Shown here piece after piece: positions 60,749 to 64,000 of a stretch of 64,000 nt of DNA (within the stretch, counting starts at the first letter, position 1; the number at the start of each line of letters is the position of its first letter). The stretch is from CAYFVU01 sp964346645 (GTDB lineage Bacteria > Spirochaetota > Spirochaetia > DSM-16054 > Sediminispirochaetaceae), in NCBI GenBank assembly GCA_964346645.1, contig CAYFVU010000005.1, positions 8,344 to 72,343 of the forward strand, given 5' to 3'. The position numbers were made by a program, and so were the translations under genes. The notes beneath the pieces are model-generated. The model was not told where the DNA came from, made no database searches, and was given only the letters and a program-made list of their open reading frames with translations.

Positions 60749-62119
60749 GTGCCGGAACGATTTCATGTACCCAAGACAGTAGAGAAGTTCGGACGTGCAT
60801 TCGATGAGGCGGGGTACTCCTGTTACCTCGTCGGCGGTGCGGTGCGCAACATGGTGCTGAGGAAAAAACCGACCGATTACGATTTCGCCACCGATGCGGA
60901 TCCGCGTGAGGTCATGCGCCTCTTCCGCCGCGTCATTCCCACCGGGATCAAACACGGGACCGTCACCGTCCTCTTCAAGGATCAGCGTTTTGAGGTCACT
61001 ACCTTTCGTGTAGAGGGTGCATACAGCGACTCCCGCCATCCCGACGAGATCACCTTTACCCCTTCCATCGAGGAGGATCTGTCACGCCGCGATTTCACCA
61101 TCAACTCTATGGCGGTACGGATTCCAGGGGGAGAGCTGCTCGACCCCTTCGGAGGACGAGAGGATCTGAAGAGAAAACTCATCCGCACCGTCGGACCCGC
61201 AGGGGAGCGACTCAGGGAGGATGCGCTGCGGATGGTAAGGGCCTGCAGATTTTCCGCACAGCTCGAGTTCGCCCTGGACGAGAAGCTCAAGGAGGGAATG
61301 ATCGAGGTGGCGCCGTACATCCGTCACGTCTCCTCGGAGCGGATTAGGGAGGAGCTCGAGAAGATGCTTTCAACCGATTCCCCCTCCATCGGCTTCCGTG
61401 AGATGGAGGAGACCGGTCTCCTGCAGCTCATTCTTCCCGAGCTCGCCGCCTGCAGAGGGGTGCCGCAGGGGGACTTCCACTCCTACGACGTGCTCGACCA
61501 CTCCCTCTACGCCTGCGACGGTGCGCCGAAGAGAGAGACGGAGATACGCTTTGCGGCGCTACTCCACGACATCGGCAAGGCCGAGACGATCGACAGGGAG
61601 AAAAATACCGAGGCACGTCCGACATTCTACGGTCACGAGGAGCTATCGGAGCAGAGAACGGCAGAGATATGTCGTAGGCTGAGGTTTTCGAAGGCCGCCG
61701 AGGAGAAGATCAGGCGGCTCGTGCGCCACCACATGTTCCATTACTCCGAGCAGTGGAGCGATGCTGCCGTGAGGAGGTTCGTCGCACGTGTGGGCACCGA
61801 CCTCATCGATGAGCTCTTTACCCTCCGACGTGCGGACAGCTACGGAATGCAGCGCAGGCATAGCCGAGACCACATGCTCGAGCAGTTCAGAGAGAGGATA
61901 GATCGGGTGTTGGAGGAGGAGCAGGCCCTGTCGGTGCGTGATCTCGCGGTCGACGGCCATATACTGGAGCGCGAGGCGGGTATTCCCAAGGGCCCCGACA
62001 TGGGCACGGTAATTGACCACCTCATGGAGACAGTCCTCGACGACCCTTCCATGAACACAAAAGAAAAGCTCCTGACGCTTGCCAGGAGCTTCTACGCAAC
62101 CTATTTAGAGAATAGCTGA
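60749..62119 (+). CDS. cca: CCA tRNA nucleotidyltransferase with HD domain
   Basis: 456 residues. Head domain CYLVGGAVRNMVL (25-37), metal site TDYDFATDADP (42-52), loop RRDFTINSMAV and helix EDALRMVRACRFSA. The following HD phosphohydrolase domain (HSYDVLDHSLYAC; LLHDIGKAETI) has the metal ligands for 2',3'-cyclic or phosphatase activity. The PTDYDFATDADPREVMRLF pattern is that of CCA-adding enzymes. Start GTG 60749 after AGAAGG. Converges with rnc. Confidence 0.92.
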   Translation: MPERFHVPKTVEKFGRAFDEAGYSCYLVGGAVRNMVLRKKPTDYDFATDADPREVMRLFRRVIPTGIKHGTVTVLFKDQRFEVTTFRVEGAYSDSRHPDEITFTPSIEEDLSRRDFTINSMAVRIPGGELLDPFGGREDLKRKLIRTVGPAGERLREDALRMVRACRFSAQLEFALDEKLKEGMIEVAPYIRHVSSERIREELEKMLSTDSPSIGFREMEETGLLQLILPELAACRGVPQGDFHSYDVLDHSLYACDGAPKRETEIRFAALLHDIGKAETIDREKNTEARPTFYGHEELSEQRTAEICRRLRFSKAAEEKIRRLVRHHMFHYSEQWSDAAVRRFVARVGTDLIDELFTLRRADSYGMQRRHSRDHMLEQFRERIDRVLEEEQALSVRDLAVDGHILEREAGIPKGPDMGTVIDHLMETVLDDPSMNTKEKLLTLARSFYATYLENS

Positions 62120-62160
62120 ATCCAGCCGTGTGACTGAATCCAAGCGAGAGATGGGGAACC

Positions 62161-62928
62161 TCATTCGTCGACTTCTAAGCCCGACTGACCTGTGAGAGTG
62201 CGGTAGGCAACGCCTGCCGCGTTCTGCTCGGCCTCTTTTTTGTTTTTTCCCTGCCCCGGACCGTAATCCTTGCCGTCGATGTGCACGCTTATCCAAAACG
62301 TCCGATTGTGATCGGGTCCGGTCTTCTTGACAAGGGAGTAGCGAGGGTAACTCTTGAACTTCTTCTGCACGTATTCCTGCAGAAGCGTCTTGTAGTCCTT
62401 GCGGTGCTTATTCTCGAGTACCTTGTTTATCTCAGGTACGAGGTACTTGAGAATAAAGTTCTTCGACGCCTTGAACCCCGAATCGAGGTAGTAGGCGCCG
62501 ATGATCGCCTCCATGCAGTCTGCGAGGATCGCTTTTTTCGACCTGCCGCCGGAATACTCCTCTCCCTTTCCTATCAGGATGAAGTTGTCCACCTTGATGC
62601 TTTTCGCGATGTCGGCAAGACTGTCCTCGCTGACGACAAACGACTTTATCCGCGCGAGGTCACCCTCCGCCTTGTCGGAGAGAGTGAGGTAGAGATACTC
62701 ACTGACCACGAGGCCGAGCACGCTGTCTCCTAAAAACTCGAGCTTCTCGTTGTTGTCGATTTCACCGCCGTTCTCATTGGCAAAGGAACGGTGAGAAAAA
62801 GCAAGGTTCAGGAGCTCAAGCTTCCTGAACCTTATGCCTATATGTTTCTCGAAAAGCTGTAATTCTTTCTTCCGTTCCGCCGAAATCGGCGCTGTATTCA
62901 CTTCTTGCTGCTTTTGTAAAAGACCCAC
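62161..62928 (-). CDS. rnc: Ribonuclease III
   Basis: 255 residues. Endonuclease domain with the signature NEKLEFLGDSVLG (about residues 59-71), LADCMEAIIGAYY, then a double-stranded RNA-binding domain (DYKTLLQEYVQKK and GQGKNKKEAEQNAAGVAY). Cleaves dsRNA in rRNA maturation. GTG 62928 with GGAAG upstream, 12 bases after acpP. Confidence 0.95.
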   Translation of the reverse strand: MGLLQKQQEVNTAPISAERKKELQLFEKHIGIRFRKLELLNLAFSHRSFANENGGEIDNNEKLEFLGDSVLGLVVSEYLYLTLSDKAEGDLARIKSFVVSEDSLADIAKSIKVDNFILIGKGEEYSGGRSKKAILADCMEAIIGAYYLDSGFKASKNFILKYLVPEINKVLENKHRKDYKTLLQEYVQKKFKSYPRYSLVKKTGPDHNRTFWISVHIDGKDYGPGQGKNKKEAEQNAAGVAYRTLTGQSGLEVDE

Positions 62929-62940
62929 GGGGCTTCCGTA

Positions 62941-63180
62941 CTACTGATCCACCTGAGTTTTCAGGAATTCTACCGCATCTCCCACAGTTTCAAACTCGTT
63001 GGCCTTCTCGTCGGGAATAGAGATCCCCATCTCTTCTTCGATTGCGTAGACAAGTTCGTAAGTGTCCAGGCTATCTGCACCCAGATCCTGTCGGAAAGAA
63101 GCTTCGGGAGTAATCTTGTCCTCTTCTACCTCCAGCTTTTCCGCTATGAGCTTCTTTACCTTTTCAAACACATCGTCCAT
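62941..63180 (-). CDS. acpP: Acyl carrier protein
   Basis: 79 residues, acidic four-helix protein carrying fatty-acyl chains. The phosphopantetheine serine is in GADSLDTYELV (about residue 37). KKLIAEKLEVEEDKITPEAS precedes it. ATG 63180 follows AAGGAGAAGCTT. Part of rpmF-acpP-rnc. Confidence 0.96.
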   Translation of the reverse strand: MDDVFEKVKKLIAEKLEVEEDKITPEASFRQDLGADSLDTYELVYAIEEEMGISIPDEKANEFETVGDAVEFLKTQVDQ

Positions 63181-63208
63181 AAGCTTCTCCTTTTATCCGT
63201 TCTGTTGA

Positions 63209-63388
63209 CTATTCAATGTCGAGGACTTGTCGGCCCCGATAGGAACCACACTTCGAACACACCCGGTGGGGAGCAACGAGATTGCCGCAGGAGCCACACT
63301 CCACCAACTGAGGCGCACTGTAGCGCATGTTTACCGAATTCCTTCTCCGCGTCCGCGATTTTGACGCCTTATTCTTTGGTACCGCCAT
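63209..63388 (-). CDS. rpmF: 50S ribosomal protein L32
   Basis: 59 residues read directly from the sequence: MAVPKNKASKSRTRRRN at the N-terminus, then a zinc-binding CGSC and CSKC (about residues 31-34 and 44-47), the Cys4 type of L32. ATG 63388 has GAGAGG 7 bases upstream; stop TAG 63209-63211. It lies 28 bases before acpP; plsX, often between them in other bacteria, is absent. Confidence 0.95.
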   Translation of the reverse strand: MAVPKNKASKSRTRRRNSVNMRYSAPQLVECGSCGNLVAPHRVCSKCGSYRGRQVLDIE

Positions 63389-63450
63389 ATATAAACCTCT
63401 CTTGTAGAATCGTTATCAATGCAAAATTAGTCGTGAGACCTTACCCTACA

Positions 63451-63945
63451 TCAGCTCCCATTGTCAACTACCCCGAGCCGGGTGCGCAGAGCCGAAGCTA
63501 CCTCCGGGGGAACCATGGTCGATATGTCTCCGCCGTATAGGGCGATCTCCTTGATCGCTGAGGAACGCAGGACGAAATACTTCGGATCGGTGGGCATGAA
63601 CATTATCTCGAGCTCCGGCTTGAGCTGCTTGTTGGTCATGGCGAGCTCGAACTCGTAGCCGAAGTCCGCAAGAGCTCGCACTCCACGAAGAATGACCCGT
63701 GCCTCGTTTCTGTCTGCGAATTCCACAATGAGCCTGTCCCAGGGCCTCACCTCCACGTTCTCGAAGTTTCGGAGAAGATCGGTCATCATCTCCTGCCGCT
63801 CTTCCGCCGTAAAGAGACACTTCTTATCCTGATTTACCGCAATAACTACGTAGAGCACATCGAAGATCCGTGCCGCCCGCTCGATGAGATTGAGATGCCC
63901 GTTCGTTGGGGGATCGAATGTACCGGGAAAGACCGCCTTTCGCAT
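63451..63945 (-). CDS. coaD: Phosphopantetheine adenylyltransferase
   Basis: 164 residues; fourth step of coenzyme A synthesis. N-terminal GTFDPPTNGHLNLI carries the TxGH nucleotidyl motif (14-17); RGVRALADFGYEFELA and the C-terminal VLRSSAIKEIA motif, equivalent to ISST, complete the active site. ATG 63945 (MRKAVFP) has no Shine-Dalgarno; the promoter ends just before it. The upstream frame is open but unsupported. Confidence 0.94.
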   Translation of the reverse strand: MRKAVFPGTFDPPTNGHLNLIERAARIFDVLYVVIAVNQDKKCLFTAEERQEMMTDLLRNFENVEVRPWDRLIVEFADRNEARVILRGVRALADFGYEFELAMTNKQLKPELEIMFMPTDPKYFVLRSSAIKEIALYGGDISTMVPPEVASALRTRLGVVDNGS

Positions 63946-63952
63946 GAGTAAG

Positions 63953-63981
63953 AGTTTAGACAAGCTTGCAGGCCCCGTCAA
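63953..63981 (-). promoter_or_regulatory. Leaderless-type promoter of coaD
   Basis: Minus strand: TTGACG (63981-63976), 17-bp spacer, TAAACT (63958-63953), then seven bases to ATG 63945. Confidence 0.55.
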
Positions 63982-64000
63982 CCGAAAAGTCCCTCGGAGT

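Noticed and set aside
1..64000. CRISPR arrays
   Set aside because: No regularly spaced repeats; the only tandem repeats are 9, 11, 12 and 14 bp direct units.
1..64000. tRNA and rRNA genes
   Set aside because: Every intergenic region was read and none holds a cloverleaf-like sequence or rRNA similarity that I can see.

Overview
This window is chromosomal DNA from a free-living-type spirochaete (Spirochaetota, Spirochaeta-like). The best evidence is a FlaB-type periplasmic flagellin with a sigma-28 promoter, several proteins of a kind I know only from spirochaetes (the DUF5312-like protein at the left edge, the very acidic protein and its GAF neighbour, the PEGA and FN3 periplasmic proteins), a large eukaryote-like IleRS and paired motility-associated Maf proteins. 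The DNA is GC-rich and densely coding: 54 protein genes, no stretch above about 180 bases without a gene, and no tRNA, rRNA, transposon, prophage or CRISPR array that I can see. It is a draft scaffold with three 100-N gaps (2268-2367, 5689-5788, 50464-50563). The last two are flanked by identical 55-bp copies and close into intact genes when the overlap is merged.

Layout. 1-4.5 kb: DUF5312-like protein and thiamine pyrophosphokinase (-), a DUF1015 protein (+) and an FtsB/DivIC-like division protein (-). 4.6-12 kb: a + strand operon of a giant acidic protein, a GAF protein broken at an A10 tract, and two Maf-like proteins probably linked to flagellin glycosylation. 12-19.4 kb: a Memo-family protein, a membrane protein with a degenerate GGDEF domain, then RNase Z with a Gld-type ABC exporter and a DUF4340 partner. 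19.6-23.8 kb: mcsA-mcsB-clpC, a protein-arginine-phosphorylation quality-control operon. 23.8-32.4 kb: a nine-gene operon running Cas2-like protein, prfB (with its autoregulatory +1 frameshift), cheY-like, PEGA protein, ftsY, a secreted protein and lolC-lolD-lolE. 32.5-40.2 kb: a periplasmic FN3 protein, a three-gene operon with ATGA overlaps ending in a GH57 glucanotransferase-like enzyme, a P-loop/Asp23-like fusion and a TPR protein. 40.2-49.5 kb: pcnB, hisS, an hrpA-type helicase, aroB, an ArsR regulator, cysteine desulfurase plus thiI, and a zinc-ribbon protein. 49.6-58.7 kb: hisF, hisH, a lipoprotein, ileS, ppk and pfk. 58.8-64 kb: a ParA-like ATPase, flaB, cca, then rnc, acpP, rpmF and coaD.

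Most genes are housekeeping: translation, tRNA maturation, secretion and lipoprotein sorting, proteostasis, and central metabolism. The more unusual signals are regulatory or structural. (i) In seven genes a sigma-70-like -10 box lies only 6-9 bp before an ATG that lacks a Shine-Dalgarno sequence, which suggests frequent leaderless mRNAs. (ii) A stand-alone Cas2-fold protein heads the prfB-ftsY-lol operon. (iii) The flaB leader carries a hairpin with a GGA loop that fits a CsrA site, with a second GGA at the Shine-Dalgarno. (iv) The A10 tract splits the GAF gene. (v) A TGA interrupts a 9-bp Ser/Gly repeat tail. I see no clearly new multi-gene defence or mobile system; the Cas2-like gene and the leaderless pattern are the best leads.
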